Assembly (NCBI RefSeq): GCF_035599575.1
Contig: NZ_CP141179.1
Coordinates: 2,790,001-2,854,000 of the forward strand
Length of the DNA: 64,000 nt
Direction: 5' to 3'
Source: Roseovarius sp. Pro17
GTDB taxonomy: Bacteria > Pseudomonadota > Alphaproteobacteria > Rhodobacterales > Rhodobacteraceae
A program made the translations under genes and the position numbers. The notes under the pieces were generated by a model. It had not been told where the DNA came from, made no database searches, and saw only the letters and a list, made by a program, of their open reading frames with translations. Below, in pieces: positions 33,745 to 43,355 of this stretch (within the stretch, counting starts at the first letter, position 1; every line of letters begins with the position of its first letter).

Positions 33745-34496
33745 TTCCATATCTCCGATATGAACATCCAGCGAACCGCCACTCTATAAAAAGCGATCAT
33801 CGCCCGGATGTTGTTTCTATCTATATTGGATTGATTTGATGGTGGCGGGCCGTGCCGCAGAGGACGATCTTGCTGTCTGTGCAGGCTTCGGGACGCACCT
33901 GTCTTCATATTTTCGTGATGATTCCCCCCCTTATACGGCGCGTCTCGCTTCTGGCCCCGAGACATGGCAAAACCTTGCAGTCACTGGTAAAAACAAGGGC
34001 CGAATTGGATGCGCTTGCTATGTGTTGCCGCAGCAGACTTGTGCGGTCCATTCATGATCATCCAATGGGGCGCATCTGAGAAGATGCTCAATATGGCTAG
34101 ATCGGGAGCCATCCTAAGCCTTTGTAATCGGGTAATAATTTATAGAAATACATCCAAAGGTTTAGCTCGACACGAGGGATGCATAGCTGGCGCCCATGTG
34201 GCAATATGGCCAGTATTCATGGGGCGGCAGGTGCCGTAATGTTTAAATGACTACCAGCGCACCTATAAAAATTCGCCGGACATTTTCTAATCTTTGTGTT
34301 AAAGTTGCACGTATGTCTAAATAACTGAATGTCGTAGCTTTTCGATGTCAAATCATACCTAAATTGGGGCACGGCGCCCCGTTTCCAATCGTATCCCTTT
34401 TTGTCGTTAACACAGATTACGACACCAACCGTCAGTTCTGGATCACCATACGTTTTGTAATTGTTCAAATTTTTTAAATAAAAGTAAGTGTGTAAA
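33745..34496. other. 752 bp divergent regulatory region
   Basis: No credible gene is present. It separates the type I secretion genes (minus) from the LuxR-type regulator (plus), and is more AT-rich than its surroundings. It presumably holds both promoters and regulator sites. I could not single out a binding site or a conserved -10/-35. Confidence 0.55.
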
Positions 34497-35201
34497 ATGG
34501 CAGATCATGCGCTTAACACTCCAAGAAATCATGTGGGCCTGTTTATAGGCAGCGGCCTGAACTTTTCCGATACGGTCATCAGGCTGGTCTGCGAAGAGAT
34601 CCCCTGCATTACCTTCCGCCGAATTGACGCCTTTGCCGACCTGTTCGATCTCGCAGCGCCGGACGCATCCCATGTGCGGATGATCATTGTCGATGAGGGG
34701 AAGCTGCAACATTTCCAACAAGCGTTGCCCAAGATCCGGAGTCGATTCCCATATTGCCACTTGGTGCTGGCCTATCGCGACCGGACCACGGCCCTGCGCC
34801 TGATCGCGGACGTCCCGCAATTCCCTGGCTCGGAAGAGATCGGTTTTCTGCCGATGAAAGTCGAGATCGACCCTTGGCTCTCGGCGCTGCGCCTGCTGGT
34901 CTGTGGCGAGCGCTACATCCCGGCAGACCTGATCGACCTCCATCAGCTACCGCACGAACCGTGCGCCAGCACTTCGGCGTCTGCGGATGAGGTCAACCTG
35001 ACGTCGCGCGAACGCCAAGTGCTCAGTTCCGCCGCCGAGGGCAAACAGAACAAGATTATTGCCGTTGATCTGGGTCTGTCCGAGCACACGATCAAGCTGC
35101 ACATGCACCACATCATCGCAAAACTTGGCGTTTCGAACCGGACTGAGGCAACGCTTTGGCATTTGTCGCAAAAGCGCGCTCCGAACGGTCGCAGGCAATG
35201 A
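34497..35201 (+). CDS. LuxR-type (CsgD-like) transcription regulator
   Basis: A 234-residue protein (from ATG 34497). Its N-terminal part has receiver-like hydrophobic strands but I see no phosphorylatable Asp in the usual setting. The C-terminal LuxR helix-turn-helix contains LTSRERQVLSSAAEG, IAVDLGLSEHTIKLHMHHI and AKLGVSNRTEATL (about 165-225). It is divergent from the secretion locus, which makes it the likely regulator of the two substrate genes, in the manner of CsgD and VpsT. It overlaps the next gene by four bases. Confidence 0.83.
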   Translation: MADHALNTPRNHVGLFIGSGLNFSDTVIRLVCEEIPCITFRRIDAFADLFDLAAPDASHVRMIIVDEGKLQHFQQALPKIRSRFPYCHLVLAYRDRTTALRLIADVPQFPGSEEIGFLPMKVEIDPWLSALRLLVCGERYIPADLIDLHQLPHEPCASTSASADEVNLTSRERQVLSSAAEGKQNKIIAVDLGLSEHTIKLHMHHIIAKLGVSNRTEATLWHLSQKRAPNGRRQ

Positions 35202-35695
35202 ACGCCGCGCCCCCGCCCGAATTCGACGCATTTCTACTGCTGATAGGCAAGCTGAACTACGCTTGGGCGAATACCGAAAGCCTGCTGATCCATCTGATTG
35301 CCGGCCTCGGGAGAATGGACAAAGAAACAGCGACGATCGTTTTTCTGACGCTAAATACTGCCCGCGCACGCATCGACATGGTCGAACGCCTATCCAAACT
35401 GGACCGGACAGATAACGAACAGCGCGCCTCTGTGCTGGCGCTGACCCGGCGCATCCAGGGGCAGGCATCGCTACGCAACCGCTACAACCACTGCATCTAT
35501 GCCTTCGACGGGGAGGGCGGCAATCCACGCACCATCCTGATGCGTATCGCTGACCGCAAGGACAGCCTGAAAATGGGTCAGATCGACCCCCTCGACGCGT
35601 CGGCCGCGGATGAGATCACCGCCACGATAGATGAACTGCGCCGCATCAATCGCGACATCTGGCGCATCATCGTAGATTTCGGCTATCCGCATTGA
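35198..35695 (+). CDS. Helical protein of unknown function, possible HEPN-like
   Basis: A 165-residue protein coupled to the regulator gene (ATGA at 35198-35201). It is mainly helical, beginning FDAFLLLIGKLNYAWANTES and IVFLTLNTARARIDMVERL. It contains ASLRNRYNHCIYAFD, in which R-N-R-Y-N-H fits an Rx4H spacing as in HEPN-type ribonuclease domains, but this is a weak clue. A role related to secretion-locus regulation is inference from position. Confidence 0.55.
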   Translation: MNAAPPPEFDAFLLLIGKLNYAWANTESLLIHLIAGLGRMDKETATIVFLTLNTARARIDMVERLSKLDRTDNEQRASVLALTRRIQGQASLRNRYNHCIYAFDGEGGNPRTILMRIADRKDSLKMGQIDPLDASAADEITATIDELRRINRDIWRIIVDFGYPH

Positions 35696-35964
35696 CATCG
35701 CGCTGCGCGCCGGTTCTTGTCTCACTGGATATCCTCGGCGAAAGGACCGCTAAGATATTGCAGTGTTTGGGTAAAAACCAAATTTTCTGGTGATATGGCT
35801 CCCGTAGCCGAGCTTGGCCGGCAAGCTGCAAGGAACCTTGCGCTGTGTCGAACGATGCCACACATGATCAATGCACCCAAAATTTCGCACTCGGTTCGAA
35901 CCAGTTTCAGGGGTCAAGACCAACCCCTCAGGTGACGGCGCCACAGCCCCGTCGCCGCGAGAGG

Positions 35965-37455
35965 CTAAGGCTGTTTCTCGGCCGTTTCGGGCTCGTCCAC
36001 GTTTTCGCTCACCGGTTCGGCGTCCGCAATGATTTCGGCATCGACAACCCTCGCCACGTCCTTGGCGCTGTGATCTTCAAGATCGCCCATGATCAGGGGC
36101 AGCATCTCGATACCTGTCGGCGAGGTGATGTCGCCAACCGGAGGTGATTTCCACTCCAGCGTATCAAAGGCATGGCAATGTTCGCAGGCGGGCGCCCAAT
36201 CGCCGTGGATGTTCTGGCAATTCCCGCAGATCCACTGCGGGCCGCGCGGCGCGGCGAGGGCGCGGGCCAACCATCCCTTGACCACTCGGTCAGGCGCGCC
36301 TTCGCCACGCTCGATCGCGGCCATGATGGTCAGAACGCGGGCGTCTGGATCTTTTTCGACCAGATCACCAAGGGCGCGACGGGCGGTGGGGAAATCCTCG
36401 GCAGCGAGGTTCAGCTCGGCCTCAACCAGCTTGGATTCGCGGTGATCGGGGCGCGTGCCGATTAGCTTGGCAAAGCGCTTGAGCCGCTGCTGGGGCGTCT
36501 CATCAGGCGCGATGGCGGCGAATGCAGCAGCGAGGTCGGGATGCGGTTGCTGCTCCCACGCCTTGCGGATAACGCGCGCGGCGTAGCGTGGCGCGCCCTG
36601 CGCGATGTAGCTCCGGGCAGCCATGACGGCGGCGGGTATCAGGTGTGGCGACAAACGATTCGCCTCTATGGATGCCTCGCGCGCCTCGACTGTCTTGCCC
36701 TCGACGGCGATGTCGCGCGCCTCAGACAGCGCCAGCACGGCATCGCGCCGCTTGTGAACGTCGCGCGGGATATTACCGTGCTTTAGCTTGGCATTCAGGG
36801 TCGAGCGCGCACCGGCCCAATCCTCCTGCCCCGTCTGCAGGCGCAGGAGGGTGTCCTGAATTTCAGGGTGCGCAGGCTTCAGGCCGAACGCGGTCTGCGC
36901 CAGTTTCAGCGCCGTTTCGGTGTCGCCGTCCGCCAGTTTCTGGCGCAGAATACCGCGCACGCCCACAAAGCGCGTGCGGTCGTCCTTGAGCAGGCGCTTA
37001 TAAATTTCCTCGGCTTTGGCGCGGTTGCCCTGCATCTCGGCTGCCTGCGCGGTGACGAGGTTCGTCAGGGCAGGCTTGCGCAAATAGCGCTCGGCCTTGG
37101 CGGCGCGTGCCATGGCAACGTCGCCCTCTCCGGATGCCAGTGCCATCATGCCCTCGGACAGGGCGCGATACCCCTTTTCCTGCCGGTTACGGTCGAAATA
37201 ACGCGAGAGCGCGGTTTCGTCCCCGTTGATGAACCTGAGCACCGCGATCAGCAATGTGGCCAGTTTCAGAAGCACCCAAAGGAAAAGGATCAGCAGCGCC
37301 AGCCCCATCACGGCCTTGAGCGGGGTCAGGTTCAGCTCGACCCCCGCCATGACGATGCGCACGCCGCCATCCAGCTCAAGCAGGTAGGAGGCGCCAAAGG
37401 TGACGAGCACCACCAGAGCCAGAAAAACAACGATCTTTATGATTGACCACAGCAT
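35965..37455 (-). CDS. hemY: HemY-type membrane protein with TPR repeats
   Basis: A 496-residue protein with two N-terminal membrane helices (about 5-25 and 45-70), then TPR-like repeats (about 90-350) and a C-terminal zinc ribbon, CGNCQNIHGDWAPACEHC (about 412-429). This is the HemY protein of proteobacterial haem gene clusters, distinct from the coproporphyrinogen oxidase also called HemY. It is thought to help haem synthesis at the membrane. It is the last gene of hemD, mitofilin, hemY; the mitofilin gene is 14 bp upstream. Confidence 0.9.
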   Translation of the reverse strand: MLWSIIKIVVFLALVVLVTFGASYLLELDGGVRIVMAGVELNLTPLKAVMGLALLILFLWVLLKLATLLIAVLRFINGDETALSRYFDRNRQEKGYRALSEGMMALASGEGDVAMARAAKAERYLRKPALTNLVTAQAAEMQGNRAKAEEIYKRLLKDDRTRFVGVRGILRQKLADGDTETALKLAQTAFGLKPAHPEIQDTLLRLQTGQEDWAGARSTLNAKLKHGNIPRDVHKRRDAVLALSEARDIAVEGKTVEAREASIEANRLSPHLIPAAVMAARSYIAQGAPRYAARVIRKAWEQQPHPDLAAAFAAIAPDETPQQRLKRFAKLIGTRPDHRESKLVEAELNLAAEDFPTARRALGDLVEKDPDARVLTIMAAIERGEGAPDRVVKGWLARALAAPRGPQWICGNCQNIHGDWAPACEHCHAFDTLEWKSPPVGDITSPTGIEMLPLIMGDLEDHSAKDVARVVDAEIIADAEPVSENVDEPETAEKQP

Positions 37456-37469
37456 TGAGGCGGGCCCTT

Positions 37470-38963
37470 TCAGTTCAATTTTGCGGCGAGCGCGTCATGG
37501 GCGGCAAGCGCCTGCATCCGGGCGCGCACATCGGCTGCCCAGTCGGCCAGCTCGGCCTTTGCAGGCTCCGGCAGCGCATCGATTTCGCTTAGGGCGCTGT
37601 CCAGCTTGCCTTGCCGGACGTCATCCTCAGCGCGCGACAGCACAGCGTCGACGCCCGGCCCCTCACGTCGCTCCAGCGAGCGCGCACCCAGTTGGTCTGA
37701 CACGAACGACCAAAGACCTGCATTGTCGCCACCCTCGGTTTTGTCCCTGCGCGCTGCGGCCAGTGCGGCGCGGGCTGCGGGGGCGAAACGCTCTTGCAGC
37801 GCGGCCTGTGTCGGCACGCCTGCCTCTGCGACCTCCTGCAATGCGTCGTTCGCTGACATGCCTGCGCGTTCCAGATCGCCCAGCGCAGGTGCAAAGCCCG
37901 ATCCGGTGTCCAGCGCCGTGCGGATGCGCGTCAGCGCAGCGCGGCGCAGTTCCTGCTGGGCCGAGGCGCGCGCGGCGTCTTCAAGCTGTTCCGCCTCACT
38001 TGTCAGGGCGTCGATGCGCGCGGTCTGCGCCGTCACAGCGTCGCGCAGCGCGTTCAGTTGACCGGGCGAAACGCCGCCATCCGCAGCTGGCTGCGATTCA
38101 AGCTGATCCATCCGCTTTGTCAGCGTGGCCAGTTGCTCCGTCAGCCCGGCCAGACCGCTTTCCAGCGCTTGTTGACTGCTTTCCAGACCACTCAGATCTG
38201 GACCATCAGGCGCGGTAGGTATGTCAGCGATCTGCTTTTGCAGCGCGTCAACGCGGCCTGCCTGATCATCCAGTCGCGCGGACAAATCCGTATTTGCGCC
38301 ACCAGCGGGCAGCATGACGCCCATTTCTGGCAGAATGAAATACGCCGCCCCAAAGCCGATGGCGGCGGCGCACGCACCGCCCAAAAGCAATGGCAAGAAC
38401 CCGCCGCGCCGCGCAGACTGGTTCGCCGTCTGGCTTGCGGGGGGCTGTGCGGGTGCCGGTTTGGGCGTATCAACAACGGGCTTTGCAGGCTCAGCCTTGG
38501 CCTCGGTCAGTTTCGCGGTTTCGGCGCTGGCCGAAGATCTGGCCGTCGACGTCTTGGGCACTGATGTGGCGGCGGTCTGACCAGTTGTCGACGACGCGCT
38601 TGGAGCGGGGCCACCCGCAGGCTTGGCGTCGCTGGTCTTCGGCGTTTCAGCAGCGGATTTTGGGGTAATTTCGCTGGTTTTGTCGACCGGTGCGCCCTGA
38701 CCGGGCATGGCGGGATCAGGTTTGGCAGTCGTGTCGGCCTTGGATGTGCTCACGGCTGAGCCGGACGTTTTTGCAGTGGCGGCAGTTTTGGCCCCCGCAG
38801 GTTTGGTCGCAGCAGATTTGGACGCAGGGGATTTGGCCGGGGTCTTTTTCGTCGCAGTGGGTTTCGCGTTAACGCCGCTGCCCTTGTCGTCAGCAGCCTT
38901 GGCATTGCCATCGCTGCCGGTCCCGGCGCTTTTGCGTCCTCCAGATCCCTTGTTTTCTGCCAC
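37470..38963 (-). CDS. Mitofilin/Mic60-like inner-membrane protein (COG4223)
   Basis: A 497-residue protein. The first 185 residues are a Lys/Ala/Thr/Pro-rich disordered region. A single membrane helix follows at about 188-212 (GGFLPLLLGGACAAAIGFGA), then a coiled coil (about 225-360) and a helical C-terminal domain resembling the mitofilin signature. Alphaproteobacterial Mic60 homologues with this layout lie next to haem genes and shape intracytoplasmic membranes. Neighbours hemD and hemY match that setting. Confidence 0.87.
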   Translation of the reverse strand: MAENKGSGGRKSAGTGSDGNAKAADDKGSGVNAKPTATKKTPAKSPASKSAATKPAGAKTAATAKTSGSAVSTSKADTTAKPDPAMPGQGAPVDKTSEITPKSAAETPKTSDAKPAGGPAPSASSTTGQTAATSVPKTSTARSSASAETAKLTEAKAEPAKPVVDTPKPAPAQPPASQTANQSARRGGFLPLLLGGACAAAIGFGAAYFILPEMGVMLPAGGANTDLSARLDDQAGRVDALQKQIADIPTAPDGPDLSGLESSQQALESGLAGLTEQLATLTKRMDQLESQPAADGGVSPGQLNALRDAVTAQTARIDALTSEAEQLEDAARASAQQELRRAALTRIRTALDTGSGFAPALGDLERAGMSANDALQEVAEAGVPTQAALQERFAPAARAALAAARRDKTEGGDNAGLWSFVSDQLGARSLERREGPGVDAVLSRAEDDVRQGKLDSALSEIDALPEPAKAELADWAADVRARMQALAAHDALAAKLN

Positions 38964-39010
38964 GTCGCATGCCCCTTTCGAATCTGACCGAATTGCTCAG
39001 CCTGACAACC

Positions 39011-39742
39011 TTACTGCGCGCGCTTTGTTCCCTCAAGGCGATAGGCCGCCGCCAACGCCAAGGGCCATACGCGTAGCATTCCTGCGGTATCCGGGCGGTC
39101 CGCCACCAACATTGTGTGCGCGGCCCCTTCGGGGACGAGCGCCGCCGCCGCTGCGCTGATCGCCAGCACCACGACCGGCGCGGCGGGCGCAGGTCCGTCG
39201 AACACCGCTGCCGCGCTGCGCGGTGAGAATACAGGTACAATCACCGGCGCAGTGCCCATCAGACAGGCCCGCGCGGCATCGCTGAGCGGTGCAGGTTGTT
39301 GGGTGTATAGTACTGCCTCACCGGCCACGATCCCTGCGTCGTTCAGCGCACCTGCAATGTCGGCAGCCGCATGCGCGCCGCGCAGATGCAGCATGGGGCC
39401 GCGCGCCTTGTCTGCCTCGATCCGTGCCAGCAGATCACGCGCATCGCCGCCGCAGGAAATCGCATCCATCCCTATGCTGCGCGCCTCATCGGCGGTTGCA
39501 TCTCCAACAGCATAGGCTGGTATATCCCGCCGCTCGCTGCCTGCCGCGAAATAGCGCACGCCATTGCGCGAGGTAAAGATCAGCCAGCGATAGCCCGTTA
39601 GGTCCGGCACCGTGCCGCGCCCCTCGATACTCAGCGCAGGCGACAGGACCATCGCCAGATCGCCCCCCGGCTGCGCGCGCAAAGTCGCGGCAAACTCGGC
39701 CCCATAGGGTTCGGGGCGCGTGATCAGCACTGTAGGGGGCAA
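39011..39742 (-). CDS. hemD: Uroporphyrinogen-III synthase HemD
   Basis: A 243-residue protein with the HemD features [19 protein letters not shown] at the start, [14 protein letters not shown], and [17 protein letters not shown] sequence in the second half. It closes and rearranges the linear tetrapyrrole hydroxymethylbilane to uroporphyrinogen III. I chose TTG at 39742 because GGAG lies seven bases upstream and it gives the typical start; the longer open frame to 39805 would extend toward the divergent tsaD. It heads the hemD-mitofilin-hemY operon. Confidence 0.87.
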   Translation of the reverse strand: MPPTVLITRPEPYGAEFAATLRAQPGGDLAMVLSPALSIEGRGTVPDLTGYRWLIFTSRNGVRYFAAGSERRDIPAYAVGDATADEARSIGMDAISCGGDARDLLARIEADKARGPMLHLRGAHAAADIAGALNDAGIVAGEAVLYTQQPAPLSDAARACLMGTAPVIVPVFSPRSAAAVFDGPAPAAPVVVLAISAAAAALVPEGAAHTMLVADRPDTAGMLRVWPLALAAAYRLEGTKRAQ

Positions 39743-39817
39743 GGCGCGACTCCGCAGTTGTGGGAAACTCGGCCAAGTGTTACGCGGGCATCGACGCACA
39801 CGCAACGGGCGGACGTG

Positions 39818-40897
39818 ATGAGCGATACCCTGACCATCCTCGGATTAGAGAGCAGCTGCGACGATACTGCCGCCGCCATCCTGCGCGTGGGCGATCGGGC
39901 CGAAATCCTGGCCCAGACCGTGCAGGGGCAAGGACAGCTGCACGCGGCCTTTGGCGGGGTGGTCCCCGAAATCGCCGCGCGCGCCCATGCGGAAAAGCTG
40001 GACCTTTGCGTGGTAGAGGTGCTGCGCGCCTCGGGGCTGAAGCTGCGCGACATGGACGCTATCGCGGTGACCGCCGGGCCGGGCCTGATCGGCGGCGTCA
40101 TTTCGGGCGTCATGTGCGCCAAGGGGCTGGCGGCGGGCGCGGGCCTGCCGCTGATCGGGGTCAATCATCTGGCGGGGCATGCGCTGACCCCGCGCCTGAC
40201 CGATAATGTGCCCTACCCCTACCTCATGCTGCTGGTCTCGGGCGGTCATTGCCAGTTCCTGCGCGTGGACGGCCCGCAGGATTTCACCCGCATCGGCGGC
40301 ACGATCGACGACGCACCAGGCGAGGCGTTCGACAAGACCGCGCGCCTCTTGGGCCTGACCCAGCCCGGTGGCCCGGCGGTCGAAATCGAGGCGGCAAAGG
40401 GCGACCCCAAACGCTATCCCTTTCCGCGCCCGATGCTGGATCGCCCCGGCTGCGATATGTCATTTTCGGGGCTGAAAACCGCACTGCTGCGCGCCCGCGA
40501 CGCGGTGATCGCGGACAAGGGCGGGTTGACGGTGCAGGATCGCGCCGACCTCTGCGCCGGGTTTCAGGCCGCGATGACCGATGTGCTGGCCGAAAAGACC
40601 CGGCGCGCGCTGGCCGCCTGCCCCGACCTGCGTGTCATCGCCGTTGCGGGCGGGGTGGCGGCCAATCAAGCGATCCGAACGGCATTGATGCAGGTGGCCA
40701 AGGAGGCAGGCGTGCAGTTCATTGCGCCGCCCCTCGCGCTCTGCACCGACAACGCCGCCATGATTGCTTATGCCGGGGCCGAGCTGTTTCGCGCGGGTCA
40801 TCGCGATGACATGACCCTTGCCGCGCGCCCGCGCTGGCCGCTGGATACGTCCAGCCCGGCAATGCTGGGGTCGGGGCGCAAGGGGGCCAAGGCGTAA
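39818..40897 (+). CDS. tsaD: tRNA threonylcarbamoyltransferase subunit TsaD
   Basis: A 359-residue ASKHA-fold protein starting [20 protein letters not shown], with the metal-binding NHLAGH motif (His about 116 and 120), VSGGHCQFL and [10 protein letters not shown]. TsaD, with TsaB and TsaE, forms threonylcarbamoyladenosine at position 37 of ANN-reading tRNAs. I chose ATG 39818, which fits the family; an in-frame ATG 20 codons upstream would reach into the hemD start region. In related genomes a glycerol-3-phosphate dehydrogenase gene often follows; here YciI-like comes next. Confidence 0.93.
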   Translation: MSDTLTILGLESSCDDTAAAILRVGDRAEILAQTVQGQGQLHAAFGGVVPEIAARAHAEKLDLCVVEVLRASGLKLRDMDAIAVTAGPGLIGGVISGVMCAKGLAAGAGLPLIGVNHLAGHALTPRLTDNVPYPYLMLLVSGGHCQFLRVDGPQDFTRIGGTIDDAPGEAFDKTARLLGLTQPGGPAVEIEAAKGDPKRYPFPRPMLDRPGCDMSFSGLKTALLRARDAVIADKGGLTVQDRADLCAGFQAAMTDVLAEKTRRALAACPDLRVIAVAGGVAANQAIRTALMQVAKEAGVQFIAPPLALCTDNAAMIAYAGAELFRAGHRDDMTLAARPRWPLDTSSPAMLGSGRKGAKA

Positions 40898-40955
40898 ATT
40901 GCGCCGCGCGCTGGCGCGCGCTAGGGTGCGACGAACACCACGTCAGGAGCCACCC

Positions 40956-41225
40956 ATGCTGATCGCCCTCATCGCCCGTGACAAACCCGGCGCACTGCAA
41001 ATCCGCCTCGATACACGCGACGCGCATGTCGCTTACCTCAAGGAGTCGGGCTCGGTCACTCAGGCCGGTCCGCTGCTGGACGGCGAGGGGCAGATGTGCG
41101 GCTCTCTTGTTGTGCTGGACGTTCAGGACATGGTCGAGGCCGAGGCTTGGGCCGCGAATGACCCCTATGCCCATGCTGGCCTGTTCGATAATGTCGAACT
41201 TGTCGCGTGGAAAAAAGTGATCTGA
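40956..41225 (+). CDS. YciI-like protein
   Basis: An 89-residue ferredoxin-fold protein with the YciI features: MLIALIARDKPGALQIRLD, His in AHVAYLKE, GPLLDGEGQ and the AEAWAANDPYAHAGLF segment. YciI-type proteins are poorly understood small enzymes or regulators. GGAG precedes ATG 40956. The EVE gene begins 5 bp after its stop, so the two are cotranslated. Confidence 0.85.
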   Translation: MLIALIARDKPGALQIRLDTRDAHVAYLKESGSVTQAGPLLDGEGQMCGSLVVLDVQDMVEAEAWAANDPYAHAGLFDNVELVAWKKVI

Positions 41226-41230
41226 GCGCC

Positions 41231-41650
41231 ATGCAATATTGGCTCTTCAAATCCGAACCGTCGGCCTGGAGCTGGTCCGATCAGGTCGCGCGCGGCGATG
41301 CGGGCGAGGAATGGGATGGCGTACGCAATTATCAGGCCCGCAATATCATGCGGCAGATGGCCGTCGGTGATCGCGGTTTCTTTTATCACAGCCAAAAGGA
41401 ACGCGCGATCGTCGGCATCGTCGAGGTCTGTGCGCTTGCCCACCCAGATAGCACGACGGATGATCCCCGCTGGGAGTGTGTCGACATTCGCGCGCTGATG
41501 CCGGTGCAAACGCCCGTCACGCTGGATACCATCAAGGCCGATCCGCGCCTCGCCGATATGGCGCTGGTGCGTCAACCGCGCCTTTCGGTCCAGCCGGTAG
41601 AGCCGGACGCGTGGCGCATCATCTGCGCGATGGCCGGGATAGATACCTGA
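41231..41650 (+). CDS. EVE-domain protein
   Basis: A 139-residue EVE/PUA-like domain. It begins MQYWLFKSEPSAWSW and contains WDGVRNYQARN, GDRGFFYHS and IVGIVEV, all family hallmarks. EVE domains bind modified bases in DNA or RNA; this stand-alone form is chromosomal and widespread, and its ligand is unknown. It is preceded by the YciI-like gene. Confidence 0.9.
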   Translation: MQYWLFKSEPSAWSWSDQVARGDAGEEWDGVRNYQARNIMRQMAVGDRGFFYHSQKERAIVGIVEVCALAHPDSTTDDPRWECVDIRALMPVQTPVTLDTIKADPRLADMALVRQPRLSVQPVEPDAWRIICAMAGIDT

Positions 41651-41772
41651 AAAATCAACAAGGTGGGAACCTTTCCCATGCTGGTCCGTTTGATGGATGA
41701 AGCGGCGCGGCGATTAGGCCGCCGCCGCCACTATGGCGCCCAGCGCGCCTACCTAACGTAAGGAGACACGAT

Positions 41773-42297
41773 ATGAACAAGCTTTATCCCGCCATCGGCG
41801 CAATCGCCCTCGCACTGGCAACACCCCTCGCAGCGGCCCCCGAAGACGTGCTGCCCGCAAAGGGCGATGAGATCACGAAATTCCGTGATGCAGGTGCTTG
41901 GACCATTCGCGAGAACGCGACGCGCGGCTCCTGCTTTGCATCCTATAAGGCTGAATCAGGCGCAATCGTGCAATTCGGCTTTACCAAGGACGAATCGGTC
42001 GGCTATCTGGGTCTGTTTTCGCAGAACGCGAACGTGACCGAGCCCGAGCAAGAGGTTGCGTTTATTGCCAACGGCAACCTCTACTCCGGTCAGGCGACCG
42101 GCGTCGGCGCAAGCCTTGAGGATGGCTATGAGGGCGGCTACGTGCTGGTCAATAACGTCGAGTTCGTCAAGGACATCGAAGCCGGCAAAGAGCTGATCGT
42201 GTTCCCCGAAACGCCTGAAACCTATGTCGTCGACATGTCCGGCGCGTCGGCGGCTGTTTACGAAGTGCGCAAGTGCACCAGCAAAGCTGACGGCTAA
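41773..42297 (+). CDS. Exported protein of unknown function (174 residues)
   Basis: It has a clear signal peptide (MNKLYPAIGAIALALATPLAA, residues 1-21), then a compact beta-rich mature part with one Cys at RGSCFASYK and another at VRKCTSK, which could form a disulfide. No known family is evident. A Shine-Dalgarno AAGGAG precedes the ATG, and a terminator lies 54 bp after the stop, so it is a single-gene unit. Confidence 0.7.
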   Translation: MNKLYPAIGAIALALATPLAAAPEDVLPAKGDEITKFRDAGAWTIRENATRGSCFASYKAESGAIVQFGFTKDESVGYLGLFSQNANVTEPEQEVAFIANGNLYSGQATGVGASLEDGYEGGYVLVNNVEFVKDIEAGKELIVFPETPETYVVDMSGASAAVYEVRKCTSKADG

Positions 42298-42351
42298 GCC
42301 AGTTTTCTACAGCGCCTGACAGGTTTGGCATTGGAAAATAAGACGGACGTC

Positions 42352-42377
42352 AAAGGCCCCAATTGCGGGGCCTTTTT
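42352..42377 (+). terminator. Rho-independent terminator
   Basis: AAGGCCCC pairs with GGGGCCTT around AATTGC, followed by TTTTT. It ends the transcript of 41773-42297. Confidence 0.9.
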
Positions 42378-42441
42378 CGTGTCAAAGGATCAGATCGCGG
42401 ACACCAACGATAGATTGGTTTCGCCCATCTGATCCCGAATT

Positions 42442-42477
42442 AAAAACGGAGGGTTCCGGCTATGCCGAAACCCTCCG
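42442..42477 (-). terminator. Rho-independent terminator (minus strand)
   Basis: CGGAGGGTT pairs with AACCCTCCG around a short inner stem CGGC/GCCG; on the minus strand it is followed by TTTTT. It should end the transglycosylase transcript. Confidence 0.85.
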
Positions 42478-42616
42478 CCACCCCACGCGCTCCCAAGCAC
42501 CACACGTGTATTCTGGATAAGGTTCCGGCCATCCTGGCCCGATGAAATGACACTACGTCAAAGCGGCGCGCAGTGCAAAAGGCAAGTACGGCGGATTTAG
42601 TTCAAACACCCGGCCT

Positions 42617-43114
42617 TCAGCGGCAATGCTTGGCGACTTCGGTATCCCGCAGCTGCGTTTCGACCAGCAGGCAGCGGTTGCGCGCCTCGTAATAATAGCC
42701 GCGCGCGTACCACATCACTGCCTTGTCCTGATTGCCGTCCGACACCATCCAAGCGCCGCGCAGATATTTGACGGCAAAATGAAGGTTCGTTTCGGCGTCC
42801 AGCAGATCGGTATCACGCCCGGTGAATCCCATGCCGCGCGCCGTGGCGGGCAGAATCTGCATCATGCCGAAATAGGGACCGTTGCGTGCCTTGGGGCGAT
42901 AGTCGCTCTCGCGTTGAATCACCTTGTGCACCAGCGGGCGAGGCACCTGATAGTGATCCGCATATTTGTTGACCAGCTGGCGAATCTCAGGCGTTTCGCC
43001 GGGATAAAGCTGCATGGACGGGCTGCTTGAAATGGTCGGGGATGTCTTTGGCGTCGTGCCCGCACAGGCGGCGGTGAGCGACAGCGAAGCGACGAGAACG
43101 GCGCGCAGGAACAT
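42617..43114 (-). CDS. Lytic transglycosylase lipoprotein
   Basis: A 165-residue protein from ATG 43114. The lipobox is LTAAC at about residues 13-17, followed by a Thr/Ser/Pro linker and a soluble-lytic-transglycosylase domain: catalytic Glu in VIQRESDYRPKARN, then GMMQILPATARGMGF and NLHFAVKYLRGAW. It cleaves peptidoglycan glycan strands from the outer-membrane side. A GGAG sequence lies 11 bases upstream; longer upstream starts are not supported. The final Cys-rich tail (NRCLLVETQL, KHCR) may form a disulfide. Confidence 0.87.
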   Translation of the reverse strand: MFLRAVLVASLSLTAACAGTTPKTSPTISSSPSMQLYPGETPEIRQLVNKYADHYQVPRPLVHKVIQRESDYRPKARNGPYFGMMQILPATARGMGFTGRDTDLLDAETNLHFAVKYLRGAWMVSDGNQDKAVMWYARGYYYEARNRCLLVETQLRDTEVAKHCR

Positions 43115-43300
43115 GATCCAAATGTCTCCAAGGGAATCTCTGATGGTCAAAGGCCCGATTTCGGCTGCTCTGGCAAGCTGTTTGGTTCGCATATTGGCGG
43201 GAACTTGCTGATGAAGAGCGGCGCAGGTGCCAATGGGCGCGCAGCAAAAATCACGCGCAGCCAGCCGGTTGGCGCTGCCGGACGACGGTACGCTCCGCAC

Positions 43301-43334
43301 AAAAAAAGGCCCCGGCAATCACGCCGGAGCCTTT
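43301..43334 (-). terminator. Rho-independent terminator of the peroxiredoxin gene
   Basis: On the minus strand GGCTCCGGC pairs with GCCGGGGCC and is followed by seven T. It lies about 20 bp beyond the peroxiredoxin stop. Confidence 0.9.
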
Positions 43335-43355
43335 TGATAGATAACGCCTGACGCC

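Larger units (their letters stand above)
42298..42616. other. 319 bp intergenic region with two facing terminators
   Basis: No gene is visible. It holds the plus-strand terminator at 42352-42377 and the minus-strand terminator at 42442-42477, which separate the exported-protein gene from the lytic transglycosylase gene. Confidence 0.7.
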
